64,000 bases of DNA from Flavobacterium terrigena. GTDB taxonomy: Bacteria > Bacteroidota > Bacteroidia > Flavobacteriales > Flavobacteriaceae. The DNA is taken from NCBI RefSeq assembly GCF_900108955.1, contig NZ_FNYA01000006.1, forward strand, positions 62,001-126,000, read 5' to 3'. The translations under genes were made by a program, and so were the position numbers. The notes under the pieces are model-generated. The model saw only the letters and a list, made by a program, of their open reading frames with translations. It was not told where the DNA came from and did no database searches. Shown piece by piece: positions 1 through 8,711 of the stretch; positions within the stretch are counted from its first letter, which is position 1; the number at the start of each line of letters is the position of its first letter.

Positions 1-1
1 A

Positions 2-787
2 GGTGGAACGATTTTAAAAACAGCTCGATCTAAAGATTTCATGACGGTTGAAGGAAGAAAAAAAGCCCATGATAATTTAAAAGCAAACGGAGTAGATTCG
101 TTAGTAGTTATTGGTGGTGATGGAACTTTCACTGGAGCAGAAATCTTCAATGAGGAATTCGGGTTTTCAGTAATTGGAATTCCAGGTACTATTGATAATG
201 ATATTTTCGGAACAAGTCATACTTTAGGATATGATACAGCGCTAAATACTGTCATTGATGCGATTGATAAAATTAGAGATACTGCTAATTCTCATAACCG
301 ATTATTTTTTGTGGAAGTAATGGGAAGAGATGCGGGTCATATTGCATTGAACGCAGGAATTGGAGCAGGAGCAGAAGAAATTCTAATACCGGAAGAAGAT
401 TTCGGATTAGAGAGATTGTTAGAATCTTTAAAAAGAAGTAAAGAATCTGGAAAAGCATCAAGTATTGTAGTAGTTTCAGAAGGTGATAAAATTGGTAAAA
501 ATGTATTCGAACTAAAAGATTACGTAGAAGAAAATATGCCAGAATATGATGTGCGTGTTTCTGTTTTAGGACATATACAACGTGGTGGTTCACCATCTTG
601 TTTTGATAGAGTTTTAGCTTCGCGTTTAGGTGTAAAAGCTGTAGAAAGTTTATTAGAAGGAAAATCAAATTATATGGTTGGAATTTTGCAAGATAAAATC
701 GCTTTAACTCCATTAGAACAAGCTATTAAAGGACAAAGTGAAATTGATATGGAATTGGTAAAAGTTTCAGATATCGTTTCTTCATAA
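2..787 (+). CDS. pfkA: ATP-dependent 6-phosphofructokinase, C-terminal part (5' end outside window)
   Basis: Phosphorylates fructose 6-phosphate to fructose 1,6-bisphosphate in glycolysis. The open frame runs from base 2 with no start, so the gene begins upstream of the window; a Met at base 41 is internal. Visible family motifs are the nucleotide-binding GGDGTF, the catalytic-loop GTIDNDIFGT, MGRDAGHIAL and the substrate-binding HIQRGG. About 262 residues are present of roughly 320-330 usual for the bacterial enzyme, so only about 60 N-terminal residues are missing. gapA follows 134 bp downstream on the same strand, which fits a glycolytic neighbourhood. Confidence 0.95.
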   Translation, partial: GGTILKTARSKDFMTVEGRKKAHDNLKANGVDSLVVIGGDGTFTGAEIFNEEFGFSVIGIPGTIDNDIFGTSHTLGYDTALNTVIDAIDKIRDTANSHNRLFFVEVMGRDAGHIALNAGIGAGAEEILIPEEDFGLERLLESLKRSKESGKASSIVVVSEGDKIGKNVFELKDYVEENMPEYDVRVSVLGHIQRGGSPSCFDRVLASRLGVKAVESLLEGKSNYMVGILQDKIALTPLEQAIKGQSEIDMELVKVSDIVSS

Positions 788-803
788 ATATGAGCCAAGT
801 GAC

Positions 804-842
804 TTCGAGAACCTCAGTCAACAGTTGCTTGAGGTATTCGAA
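804..842. repeat. Imperfect inverted repeat between pfkA and gapA
   Basis: Arms TTCGAgaACCTCA and TGAGGTatTCGAA surround a 13-base spacer. There is no T-tract, so it is not a standard terminator. It resembles the short dispersed palindromes common between flavobacterial genes. A 28-codon ORF (790-876) reads through it and is probably fortuitous. Confidence 0.5.
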
Positions 843-908
843 AGCAACATTAGAAAAGTTAAATAAAAAATATTAATATTCGCCTAAAGCTTATTGCTTA
901 AAGCCTAA

Positions 909-1931
<1,023 letters not shown>

Positions 1932-1950
1932 AAATTGTTAGGAGTTTTGG

Positions 1951-2001
1951 GTTATGAGTTTAAAGTGTTATTTTCACATCCCATAACAAAAAACTCATAA
2001 C
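1951..2001. repeat. Inverted repeat GTTATGAGTTT / AAACTCATAAC
   Basis: Perfect 11-bp arms (1951-1961 and 1991-2001), with the right arm partly duplicated in tandem (ACTCATAACTCATAAC). It fills the gap between gapA and the sugar kinase gene. No T-run follows. It looks like a dispersed intergenic repeat rather than a terminator. Confidence 0.5.
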
Positions 2002-2017
2002 TCATAACAAAATAAAA

Positions 2018-2869
2018 ATGAAATTACTTGTAGACAGCGGTTCCACAAAAGCCGATTGGATTGCCATTGATGATAACGGAAAAGTATTATTTACCACACA
2101 ATCTTTAGGTTTAAACCCAGAAGTACTAACAAAAGAAGAGATAATTACTCGTTTAAACGATAAATTCGATATTTCACAAAATAAAGATAAAGCGTCACAT
2201 TTGTTTTTCTACGGAGCAGGTTGTGGAACGGATAGAATGAAAATCTTTCTTTCAAATATCTTTAAAGAATATTTCACAAACGCAGCAATTTCAGTTCATG
2301 AAGATACGTATGCTGCTGTTTTTGCCACTACACCTAAGAATGAAAAAGCCATTGTTTGTATTTTAGGAACAGGTTCAAATTGTAGTTATTTTGACGGACA
2401 TGTTTTACATCAGAAAGTGCAATCTTTAGGTTATATTGCCATGGATGATTGTAGTGGAAATCGTTTTGGGCGTCATTTAATTCGAGCGTATTATTTCAAT
2501 CAAATGCCAAAACATTTAGCAGAGAGTTTTGAAAAAGAATACGATTTAGATGCAGATGTACTGAAGCAAAATTTCTATAAAGAACCAAACCCAAATGCTT
2601 ATTTAGCAACGTTTGCCGAGTTTTTAATTAAAAATAAAGATGAGGAAATTTGTCAAAAGTTCATTCGTGAAGAAATGGTTGCTTTTGTAGAATGTTACAT
2701 CATGCAATTTGAAAATCATAAAGAAGTTCCGGTTCATTTTATTGGTTCGATTGCGTTTTATTTAAAAGATGAATTAGAAGCTGTATTAAACGAATACGGA
2801 ATCACAATCGGGAATGTTTTGCGACGACCAATTGACGGTTTAATTGAATTTCATATAGCGAATAATTAA
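2018..2869 (+). CDS. BadF/BadG/BcrA/BcrD-type ATPase, probable N-acetylglucosamine kinase
   Basis: A 283-aa ASKHA-fold kinase. The N-terminal phosphate-1 loop DSGSTKADW (residues 6-14) and the adenosine-side motif ILGTGSNCSYF near residue 123 are diagnostic of the BadF/N-acetylglucosamine kinase family. The family phosphorylates amino sugars with ATP in the cytoplasm, often for peptidoglycan or chitin amino-sugar salvage. The exact substrate cannot be read from the sequence. It ends just before a strong terminator (2877-2910) and follows gapA by 86 bp. Confidence 0.85.
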   Translation: MKLLVDSGSTKADWIAIDDNGKVLFTTQSLGLNPEVLTKEEIITRLNDKFDISQNKDKASHLFFYGAGCGTDRMKIFLSNIFKEYFTNAAISVHEDTYAAVFATTPKNEKAIVCILGTGSNCSYFDGHVLHQKVQSLGYIAMDDCSGNRFGRHLIRAYYFNQMPKHLAESFEKEYDLDADVLKQNFYKEPNPNAYLATFAEFLIKNKDEEICQKFIREEMVAFVECYIMQFENHKEVPVHFIGSIAFYLKDELEAVLNEYGITIGNVLRRPIDGLIEFHIANN

Positions 2870-2876
2870 AATTTAT

Positions 2877-2910
2877 AAACCCTGTTAAGTATCGTTTAAC
2901 AGGGTTTTTT
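2877..2910 (+). terminator. Rho-independent terminator after the sugar kinase gene
   Basis: Stem AACCCTGTTAA/TTTAACAGGGTT with a short TCG-type loop, followed by a run of six T. It starts 8 bp after the stop codon of the upstream gene. Confidence 0.9.
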
Positions 2911-2971
2911 CTTGCATTGATTTGTTTGATTTAGTATTTATTTGTAATTTGAAAAATATTTATTACGAGAT

Positions 2972-4246
2972 ATGGAGTTTTTAAAACGTTTTAGTTTATA
3001 CCAAGAAAAAGAAGATTATGCTACAGTTATTGAAACTATTGAACAAGGAGTAGTTTTTAAAGGCACGAATTTGTGGGTTTTAATTTTCGCTATTTTTATT
3101 GCTTCACTTGGATTAAATGTGAATTCAACAGCTGTAATTATAGGTGCGATGTTGGTTTCTCCTTTAATGGGTCCAATTATGGGATTGGGTTTAGCAATGG
3201 GAATTAACGACTTAGCACTATTAAAAAAATCGGCTAAAAATTTTCTATTTGCTGTTGGTGTAAGTTTATTTACATCTACATTCTATTTTTTTCTTTCTCC
3301 TCTAAATGAAGCACATTCTGAAATCTTAGCAAGAACAACCCCCAATATTTATGATGTTTTAATTGCTTTTTTTGGTGGACTTGCAGGTATTTTAGCCACT
3401 TCAAGCAAATTAAAAGGAAATGTCATTCCAGGTGTGGCAATTGCAACTGCTTTAATGCCACCTTTATGTACTGCTGGGTATGGATTAGCAAGTGGAAATT
3501 GGCAGTTTTTTTCTGGAGCATTATACTTGTTTTTTATCAATACCGTTTTTATTGCTTTATCAACTTTTGTAACGGTTAGATTTTTACGATTTCCAAATAA
3601 AGAATTTATTGATGTCAAAATAAAGAAAAAAGTTCATAATTGGATTGGATTTATAGTGGTTTTGACATTAGTTCCAAGTATTTATTTTGGTTACGAATTT
3701 ATCAAAGAAATCAAGTTTAAAACACAAGCGAATAAATTTATAACTGAACAAGTAAATTTGAAAAACAACTTCATTATTTCAAAGAAAATGCAATACAAGG
3801 ATGAATTAATCGAATTGGTTATTGGTGGAAAAAAAGTTGACTCATTAGAAATTAACACGCTAAAAAACAATCTAAAAGCATATAATTTAGAAACTGCAAA
3901 TCTGATTATTAAAGAGGGATTTTCGTTTTCTAATGATGTAGATAAAAAAATAAATACATCTCAAAACAGAATTCTTGAGGAATATCAAAACAAAATCTCA
4001 AATGATGAAAATTTCAAAAAGAAAAATAAAGAAGTATTCCAAGAAATTAAAGTTTTATTTCCAGAAATAACTTCTTTTATAATGACAACGGGTGAAAATC
4101 ATAATATAGAAAAATTGGAACTTGTAAATCTTTGTATCATTCAATTAGAAAAAAATAGCACAAAAGATTTTGACTTTGAAAAATTTCAAAATTGGATAAA
4201 AACAACATATAATTTAAAAGCAATTAAGTTTATAACAAAAGAATAA
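2972..4246 (+). CDS. DUF389 family membrane protein
   Basis: A 424-aa protein whose N-terminal half (about residues 25-255) carries five or six hydrophobic segments and the DUF389 signature region, including VIIGAMLVSPLMGPIMGLG near residue 55 and ATALMPPLCTAGYGLA near 160. The C-terminal half (about 255-424) is hydrophilic and lysine/glutamate-rich, probably a cytoplasmic or periplasmic domain. The family has no firmly established role. It stands alone between a terminator and the SulP promoter region, on the same strand as the two transporters that follow. Identification of the family is firm; function is unknown. Confidence 0.85.
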   Translation: MEFLKRFSLYQEKEDYATVIETIEQGVVFKGTNLWVLIFAIFIASLGLNVNSTAVIIGAMLVSPLMGPIMGLGLAMGINDLALLKKSAKNFLFAVGVSLFTSTFYFFLSPLNEAHSEILARTTPNIYDVLIAFFGGLAGILATSSKLKGNVIPGVAIATALMPPLCTAGYGLASGNWQFFSGALYLFFINTVFIALSTFVTVRFLRFPNKEFIDVKIKKKVHNWIGFIVVLTLVPSIYFGYEFIKEIKFKTQANKFITEQVNLKNNFIISKKMQYKDELIELVIGGKKVDSLEINTLKNNLKAYNLETANLIIKEGFSFSNDVDKKINTSQNRILEEYQNKISNDENFKKKNKEVFQEIKVLFPEITSFIMTTGENHNIEKLELVNLCIIQLEKNSTKDFDFEKFQNWIKTTYNLKAIKFITKE

Positions 4247-4281
4247 AATCAGTTGTTTTAGACTTAAAATCTCGATTTTAC

Positions 4282-4312
4282 TTTGAAAATTTGCTTAAAA
4301 AAAGTAACTTTG
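4282..4312 (+). promoter_or_regulatory. Bacteroidota-type promoter upstream of the sulP-nhaA operon
   Basis: TTTG at 4282-4285, exactly 19 bases, then TAACTTTG at 4305-4312. This fits the known Bacteroidota housekeeping consensus TTTG-N19-TAnnTTTG. Transcription would begin near 4318-4320, leaving a leader of about 140 nt before the SulP start. Confidence 0.7.
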
Positions 4313-4321
4313 TGTAACGCT

Positions 4322-4363
4322 ATGGAAAATATAAGTCATTTGAATAAAGCCATTCCTAACTGA
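4322..4363 (+). CDS. Possible 13-residue leader peptide (MENISHLNKAIPN)
   Basis: ATG to TGA short ORF lying 2-4 nt after the predicted transcription start, so nearly leaderless. Its stop codon overlaps the first arm of a hairpin, CTGATTT/AAATCAG (4360-4382), followed by GGGGATTTTT. The arrangement resembles a translated leader followed by an attenuator. Nothing but position supports translation, so the call is tentative. Confidence 0.3.
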   Translation: MENISHLNKAIPN

Positions 4364-4391
4364 TTTGTTTTCTTTAAATCAGGGGATTTTT
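4360..4391 (+). promoter_or_regulatory. Leader hairpin upstream of sulP
   Basis: Stem CTGATTT / AAATCAG with a nine-base loop, followed by GGGG and a short T-rich stretch. A second weaker stem, GATGCAG/CTGTATC, follows at about 4415-4442. The 140-nt leader is therefore able to fold. Whether it is an attenuator or a riboswitch cannot be decided here. Confidence 0.4.
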
Positions 4392-4460
4392 CCAAAACTA
4401 TTTTTAATTTTTTTCGATGCAGTTTTATCATGAAGCTGTATCTAAATATTATTTTGTTTT

Positions 4461-6002
4461 ATGAATAAAGTTTTCAATTTATTTGATTTATCTCAAAAAG
4501 TTAATTACAGAACCGAAATATTAGCTGGATTAACCGTTGCCATGACTATGATTCCCGAATCGTTATCTTTCGCAATATTAGCTGGTTTTCCCCCTTTGGT
4601 TGGATTATATGGCGCTTTTATAATGGGATTAGTAACTGCCATTTTTGGTGGACGACCAGGATTAATTTCTGGTGGAGCAGGAGCAACAGTTATCGTTCTT
4701 ATCGCATTAATGAAATCTCACGGTTTAGAATATGTTTTTGGTGCGATTGTGATAGCAGGAATCATTCAAATTTTAGTTGGATTATTTAAGCTCGGGAAAT
4801 TCATTAGATTAGTTCCACAACCTGTAATGTATGGATTTGTTAATGGATTAGCTATTGTGATTTTCATGTCGCAATTAGAGCAATTCAAAACTATAATTAA
4901 CGGACAAACGCAATGGTTAACTGGCACACCTTTTTTAATTATGGCTGGTTTAGTTGCGTTAACTATTGCAATTGTTGTGTTGTTTCCAAAAATTACTAAA
5001 GTGATCCCTTCGTCTTTAGTCGCAATTTTAGTGGTTTTTGCCGTTGTGTTACTTTTCAATATTGATACGAAACAAGTACAAGATATCGCTTCTGTTAGCG
5101 GAAGTTTGCCGCCATTTCATATTCCAAATTTCCCTTTAAATTTTGATACATTTCTAATCATCTTGCCTTACGGGGTTATAATGGCAGCTGTTGGATTAAC
5201 AGAAGGTTTACTTACATTGAATTTAGTTGATGAAATCACTTCAACAAAAGGAAATAGTAACAGAGAATGTGTTGCACAAGGAAGTGCCAATATTTTAAAT
5301 GGTTTTTTCTTCGGAATGGGCGGTTGTCCTATGATTGCACAAACTTTAGTTAATCTTTCTGCTGGTTCAAGAGCTCGACTTTCTGGTATTGTTGCCGCTT
5401 TAGCCATATTACTCATTATTTTAGTTGGTGCGCCAGTTATTGGAAAATTACCAATGGCTGCTTTAACTGGAGTGATGATTATGGTTGCTTTCGGAACTTT
5501 TGAATGGGCAAGTTTGAAAATTTTTAAACGCATGCCAAAATCAGATATTTTTGTGATGCTTGTGGTAACTTTAATTACCGTTTTACTTCATAATTTAGCT
5601 TTAGCGGTATTAATTGGTGTGATTATTTCTGCATTGGTTTTTGCTTGGGATAATGCGAAACGAATTCGTGCTAGAAAATATATCGATGAAGCAGGAGTGA
5701 AGCATTATGAAATATTCGGACCTTTATTTTTCGGTTCAGTTACTAATTTTGCAGAAAAGTTTGATGTAGCAAACGATCCTAATGAAATTATTATTGATTT
5801 TAAAGAAAGTCGAGTAGCGGATATGTCGGCAATTGAAGCTTTAAACGCACTTACACATCGTTATTATTTACAAGGAAAAAAAGTACATTTACGTTATTTA
5901 AGTAAAGATTGTATTCAATTATTGAATAATGCTGAAGCAATTGTAGACGTAAATATTATGGAAGATCCAACGTATTTGTTAATGGACAAAAAAAACATTT
6001 AA
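4461..6002 (+). CDS. SulP/SLC26 family anion permease with STAS domain
   Basis: A 513-aa inner-membrane transporter. Residues 1-400 form a multi-span SulP domain; the start region AGLTVAMTMIPESLSFAILAG is the sulfate-transporter signature. A C-terminal STAS domain (about 415-505, including DFKESRVADMSAIEAL) follows. The family moves sulfate, bicarbonate or other anions. nhaA starts 26 bp downstream, so the two are very likely co-transcribed. Pairing of a SulP protein with a Na+/H+ antiporter is known for BicA-like sodium-bicarbonate uptake in other bacteria, so bicarbonate is a plausible substrate, but sulfate is not excluded. Transcription probably starts from the promoter at 4282-4312. Confidence 0.9.
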   Translation: MNKVFNLFDLSQKVNYRTEILAGLTVAMTMIPESLSFAILAGFPPLVGLYGAFIMGLVTAIFGGRPGLISGGAGATVIVLIALMKSHGLEYVFGAIVIAGIIQILVGLFKLGKFIRLVPQPVMYGFVNGLAIVIFMSQLEQFKTIINGQTQWLTGTPFLIMAGLVALTIAIVVLFPKITKVIPSSLVAILVVFAVVLLFNIDTKQVQDIASVSGSLPPFHIPNFPLNFDTFLIILPYGVIMAAVGLTEGLLTLNLVDEITSTKGNSNRECVAQGSANILNGFFFGMGGCPMIAQTLVNLSAGSRARLSGIVAALAILLIILVGAPVIGKLPMAALTGVMIMVAFGTFEWASLKIFKRMPKSDIFVMLVVTLITVLLHNLALAVLIGVIISALVFAWDNAKRIRARKYIDEAGVKHYEIFGPLFFGSVTNFAEKFDVANDPNEIIIDFKESRVADMSAIEALNALTHRYYLQGKKVHLRYLSKDCIQLLNNAEAIVDVNIMEDPTYLLMDKKNI

Positions 6003-6028
6003 AATTTACATAACTTAAAATATATAAA

Positions 6029-7186
6029 ATGAAGTTAACACAATTATTTAAAGACTTTTTCGAAAGTGAAAAACTAGCCGGATTAGTATTAATTCTTTGT
6101 ACAGTTGTTTCGTTATTACTGGCAAATTCTTCGTTTGGAGAAAGTTACCATCATTTTTGGATGACTGAATTTTCTGGTCATAGCATAGAACATTGGATTA
6201 ATGATGGTTTGATGACGATTTTCTTTTTACTAATTGGTTTAGAATTAGAAAGAGAAATTTATCAAGGGGAATTATCCAACTTTAAAGATGCGTTATTACC
6301 CATTTTTGCTGCTATTGGTGGAATGATTATTCCCGCTGGGATATTTATATTTTTTAATTTTGGTACAGAAACCCAATCGGGAGCGGGAATTCCGATGGCG
6401 ACAGATATTGCTTTTGCGTTAGGAATTTTGTCTTTATTAGGAAACAGAGTACCTACTTCACTAAAAGTCTTTTTAACGGCTTTAGCTGTTATTGATGATT
6501 TAGGTGCGATTTTAATTATCGCGATTTTTTACACAAAAACCTTACTTTGGACGAACTTATTCATTGCATTAGGAATGTTTGTGTTTCTTTATGTCTTAGG
6601 TAAATATTTTAAAGTTAAGAGTTTAATTCCGTATTTAATTGGTGGTGTCATTATGTGGTATTTTATGCTGAATTCTGGCGTTCATGCTACAATTACTGGA
6701 GTTTTATTGGCTTTTGCAATTCCTTTTGGAAAAGGTGGACACAAATCTACATCGTATATTTTACAACATTTTTTACATAAACCTGTGGCGTTTATCATTT
6801 TACCTATTTTTGCTTTGGCGAATACTGCCATTGTGATGAGTGGAGATATTTCGCAAATACTTACTGAGAATTATAGTTTAGGAATTGCGCTCGGATTAAT
6901 TGTAGGGAAGCCACTAGGCATCTTTTTAATTACGTTTTTCGCAGTGAAAGTTGGTTTATGTAAATTGCCTAGCGACTTAAATTGGAAAACGGTTTTAGGT
7001 GTTGGTTTCTTAGGTGGAATTGGCTTTACGATGTCGATTTTTATTACGCTTTTGGCTTTTGAAAATGAAACGGTTATTAATAATGCTAAGTTTATCATTC
7101 TACTTTCTTCATTAGTGGCGGGAGTTTTAGGATTTGTGTTTTTGAAAGCCACATTGAAAGATTCTCATATTGAAGTTGAAGAATAA
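6029..7186 (+). CDS. nhaA: Na+/H+ antiporter NhaA
   Basis: A 385-aa antiporter that exports Na+ in exchange for protons. The essential aspartate pair (Asp163/Asp164 in E. coli) is at residues 156-157 in AVIDDLGAILIIAIFY. Other family motifs seen are LLIGLELEREI, MATDIAFALGIL, the HATITGVLLAFAIP segment, and VGKPLGIF. Length is normal. It lies 26 bp after the SulP gene with no terminator, so it would dissipate a sodium gradient generated or used by that transporter. Confidence 0.95.
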   Translation: MKLTQLFKDFFESEKLAGLVLILCTVVSLLLANSSFGESYHHFWMTEFSGHSIEHWINDGLMTIFFLLIGLELEREIYQGELSNFKDALLPIFAAIGGMIIPAGIFIFFNFGTETQSGAGIPMATDIAFALGILSLLGNRVPTSLKVFLTALAVIDDLGAILIIAIFYTKTLLWTNLFIALGMFVFLYVLGKYFKVKSLIPYLIGGVIMWYFMLNSGVHATITGVLLAFAIPFGKGGHKSTSYILQHFLHKPVAFIILPIFALANTAIVMSGDISQILTENYSLGIALGLIVGKPLGIFLITFFAVKVGLCKLPSDLNWKTVLGVGFLGGIGFTMSIFITLLAFENETVINNAKFIILLSSLVAGVLGFVFLKATLKDSHIEVEE

Positions 7187-7207
7187 TTTTCGATTAAATT
7201 ATATAAG

Positions 7208-7310
7208 CCACGAATTTCCGAATTGATATGGATTGTCTAAATTTGATTCATCTTTGATGAAATTCGAATAAAATCGAATCTAAACAATTAAAATTTGTGA
7301 ATTCGTGGTA
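7208..7310. repeat. Long inverted repeat CCACGAATTTC...GAATTCGTGG before mgsA
   Basis: The outer arms CCACGAATT and GAATTCGTGG bracket about 80 bp of AT-rich DNA holding further internal complementarity (GATTCATC/GATGAAATTCGAAT). This sequence type, with 'cacgaatt' arms, recurs between genes in flavobacteria. Part of the right arm supplies a spurious GTG start for mgsA. Confidence 0.5.
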
Positions 7311-7325
7311 AAAAAATACTATAAC

Positions 7326-7712
7326 ATGAATAAAAAAATGGAAATAGCAGTAATTGCACACGATGGTAAGAAAGCAGATATGGTTCAGTTTTTAAATAAA
7401 AACCGAGACATATTACTAAAAGAAAACATCAAAATTATTGCTACAGGAACGACTGGCAGTAGAGTAGAAGCCACTGGTATAAAAGTCAAGAAAATGCTGA
7501 GCGGACCTTTAGGTGGCGATGCACAAATTGCGGCTAGAGTAGCGGAAGGCAAAACTAAAATGGTATTATTTTTTAAAGACCCATCTAGTAGTCACGCGCA
7601 CGAACCAGATATTAATATGCTAATTCGTATTTGCGATGTACACAACGTACCTTTAGCTACCAATGAGGCTACAGCACAATTGCTGTTGAATGCTTTGTTG
7701 CTAGAGGAGTAA
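7326..7712 (+). CDS. mgsA: Methylglyoxal synthase
   Basis: Converts dihydroxyacetone phosphate to methylglyoxal plus phosphate, a glycolytic bypass relieving sugar-phosphate stress. Motifs seen: IAHDGKK at the N-terminus, ATGTTG, the catalytic GPLGGDAQIAARVAEG, and the DP-SSHAHEPDI phosphate site. ATG at 7326 (128 aa) is chosen over an in-frame GTG at 7305, because the GTG falls inside the intergenic repeat arm; a Met at 7338 (124 aa) is also possible. It is followed by a good terminator. Confidence 0.93.
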   Translation: MNKKMEIAVIAHDGKKADMVQFLNKNRDILLKENIKIIATGTTGSRVEATGIKVKKMLSGPLGGDAQIAARVAEGKTKMVLFFKDPSSSHAHEPDINMLIRICDVHNVPLATNEATAQLLLNALLLEE

Positions 7713-7731
7713 CTAATTTAAATAGTATATC

Positions 7732-7769
7732 AGACCTAATAGTTTTTTAAAGCTGTTAGGTCTTTTTTT
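7732..7769 (+). terminator. Terminator after mgsA (convergent with the XRE gene)
   Basis: Stem AGACCTAAtAG / GCTGTTAGGTCT around a T-rich loop, followed by seven T. It separates mgsA from the minus-strand regulator gene. Confidence 0.85.
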
Positions 7770-7783
7770 GTGCTTATTCCTAA

Positions 7784-8140
7784 CTATTTGTTCTCAACTT
7801 CTGTTTGATTGATTTGCTTTGTTAGTTCTTTTAGTTGTTTGTATGGGATTGTTGTTATTGTTTCTTTAAGACTCTTGTCTGTTTCAGTTTGCTTTAGGTT
7901 ATTTAGGGGATGGTCTTCTGCAATTTTGTGTGTTGCATCTTCTCTGTAAACAAGGATGTCGTTTGGTTCACAAACTAGTATTCTGCATAACAATTCGAGG
8001 TGATCTAAACGTAATGTTCTTGATTGACTATTTAATATATCCTGTGCAGAATGTGGTGATATACCCGCTTTTACAAGGTAGGCGTGAGGTTTGTCGATTC
8101 CACGAGCTTTAAATATTGGTGATAAGTTGAAAGAAAGCAT
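7784..8140 (-). CDS. XRE/Cro-type helix-turn-helix transcriptional regulator
   Basis: A 118-aa protein. Residues about 8-65 form an HTH of the cro/C1 type: the segment YLVKAGISPHSAQDIL followed by LRLDHLELLCRILVCEPNDIL is the typical helix arrangement of small Bacteroidota XRE regulators. The C-terminal 50 residues are hydrophilic with no recognised domain. The start is at 8140; just upstream lies a candidate promoter and then a 14-unit 21-bp direct-repeat array (8210-8503), a natural candidate for its binding region. It marks one edge of the minus-strand accessory region. Confidence 0.8.
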   Translation of the reverse strand: MLSFNLSPIFKARGIDKPHAYLVKAGISPHSAQDILNSQSRTLRLDHLELLCRILVCEPNDILVYREDATHKIAEDHPLNNLKQTETDKSLKETITTIPYKQLKELTKQINQTEVENK

Positions 8141-8173
8141 ATAAATTATTTGAGTTTTAGTATTTATGATGCT

Positions 8174-8205
8174 AAAATATAAAATTATAATATAAATCCT
8201 ACAAG
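8174..8205 (-). promoter_or_regulatory. Candidate promoter of the XRE gene, abutting the repeat array
   Basis: On the minus strand CTTG (8205-8202), 20 bases, then TATATTTT (8181-8174), a weak match to TTTG-N19-TAnnTTTG. The -33 side lies five bases from the first unit of the tandem array. Confidence 0.3.
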
Positions 8206-8209
8206 TAAT

Positions 8210-8503
8210 GTCGTTAAAACTGGAAATGAAGTTGCTAAAACTGGAAACAAAATAGTTAAAACTGGAAATGAAGTTGCTAAAACTGGAAACAAAATAGTTA
8301 AAACTGGAAATGATGTTGTTAAAACTGGAAACAAAATAGCTAAAACTGGAAATGATGTTGTTATAACTGGAAATACTGTTGTTAAAACTGGAAATGATGT
8401 TGCTAAAACTGGAAATGATTTTGTTATAACTGGAAATACTGTTGCTAAAACTGGAAATGATGTTGTTCTAACTGGAAATACTGTTGTTAAAACTGGAAAG
8501 TAT
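8210..8503. repeat. Fourteen tandem 21-bp units (iteron-like array)
   Basis: Exactly 14 consecutive 21-bp units of consensus GTTGTTAAAACTGGAAATGAT, without any insertion or deletion. The nine-mer AACTGGAAA is present in every unit; variation is confined to the other positions (GTT/GCT/GTC, AAA/ATA/CTA, GAT/GAA/AAA/ACT). Read on the plus strand the array could encode a heptad V-V/A-K-T-G-N-X, but the open frame has an upstream stop and no ATG, GTG or TTG start, so it is treated as non-coding. The 21-bp period is two DNA helical turns, placing each core on the same face. Confidence 0.95.
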
Positions 8504-8534
8504 TTTAGTAATTATCTAGGTGGGGTAACTAATA

Positions 8535-8627
8535 AGACCTGACAGGTTTTTGAAATGCTGTTATTTAGATGCATGGATTACTTCGTCAGTTCGCTGTGCT
8601 AGTGTGCAAATCTGTGCTATTGGGTTT
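8535..8627 (-). repeat. Repeat family B, copy 1 (with AGACCTGACAGGT palindrome)
   Basis: The core GGATTACTTCGTCAGTTCGC...GTGCAAATCTGTGCTATTGGG recurs at 9984-10034, 11153-11200 and 14089-14143. This copy, like the one at 14089, also has an AGACCTG-CAGGT palindrome about 35 bp before it. It sits on the 3' side of the minus-strand gene 8712-9968. The rest of the 8141-8711 gap holds only the tandem array and a degenerate GCGAAG/CGCTCATGAGCG-type repeat at about 8655-8705. Confidence 0.75.
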
Positions 8628-8711
8628 AAAAATTCTAATTTATTTATCTAATGAACGAACGCGAAGGGATTGACTTCGTCGAATTTCATTTCGCTCATGA
8701 GCGGAGGGATA

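Noticed and set aside
790..876. 28-codon ORF after pfkA
   Set aside because: It runs through an inverted repeat of the dispersed intergenic type and has no recognisable peptide; more likely chance.
7305..7325. GTG start extending mgsA by 7 residues
   Set aside because: The GTG lies in the arm of an intergenic repeat; family N-termini match the ATG at 7326 or 7338.
8210..8503. CRISPR array
   Set aside because: Units are contiguous 21-bp direct repeats without spacers and no cas gene is present.
8210..8542. Coding heptad-repeat protein on the plus strand
   Set aside because: An in-frame stop lies upstream and no ATG, GTG or TTG start exists in the open frame; changes between units are not biased to silent positions.
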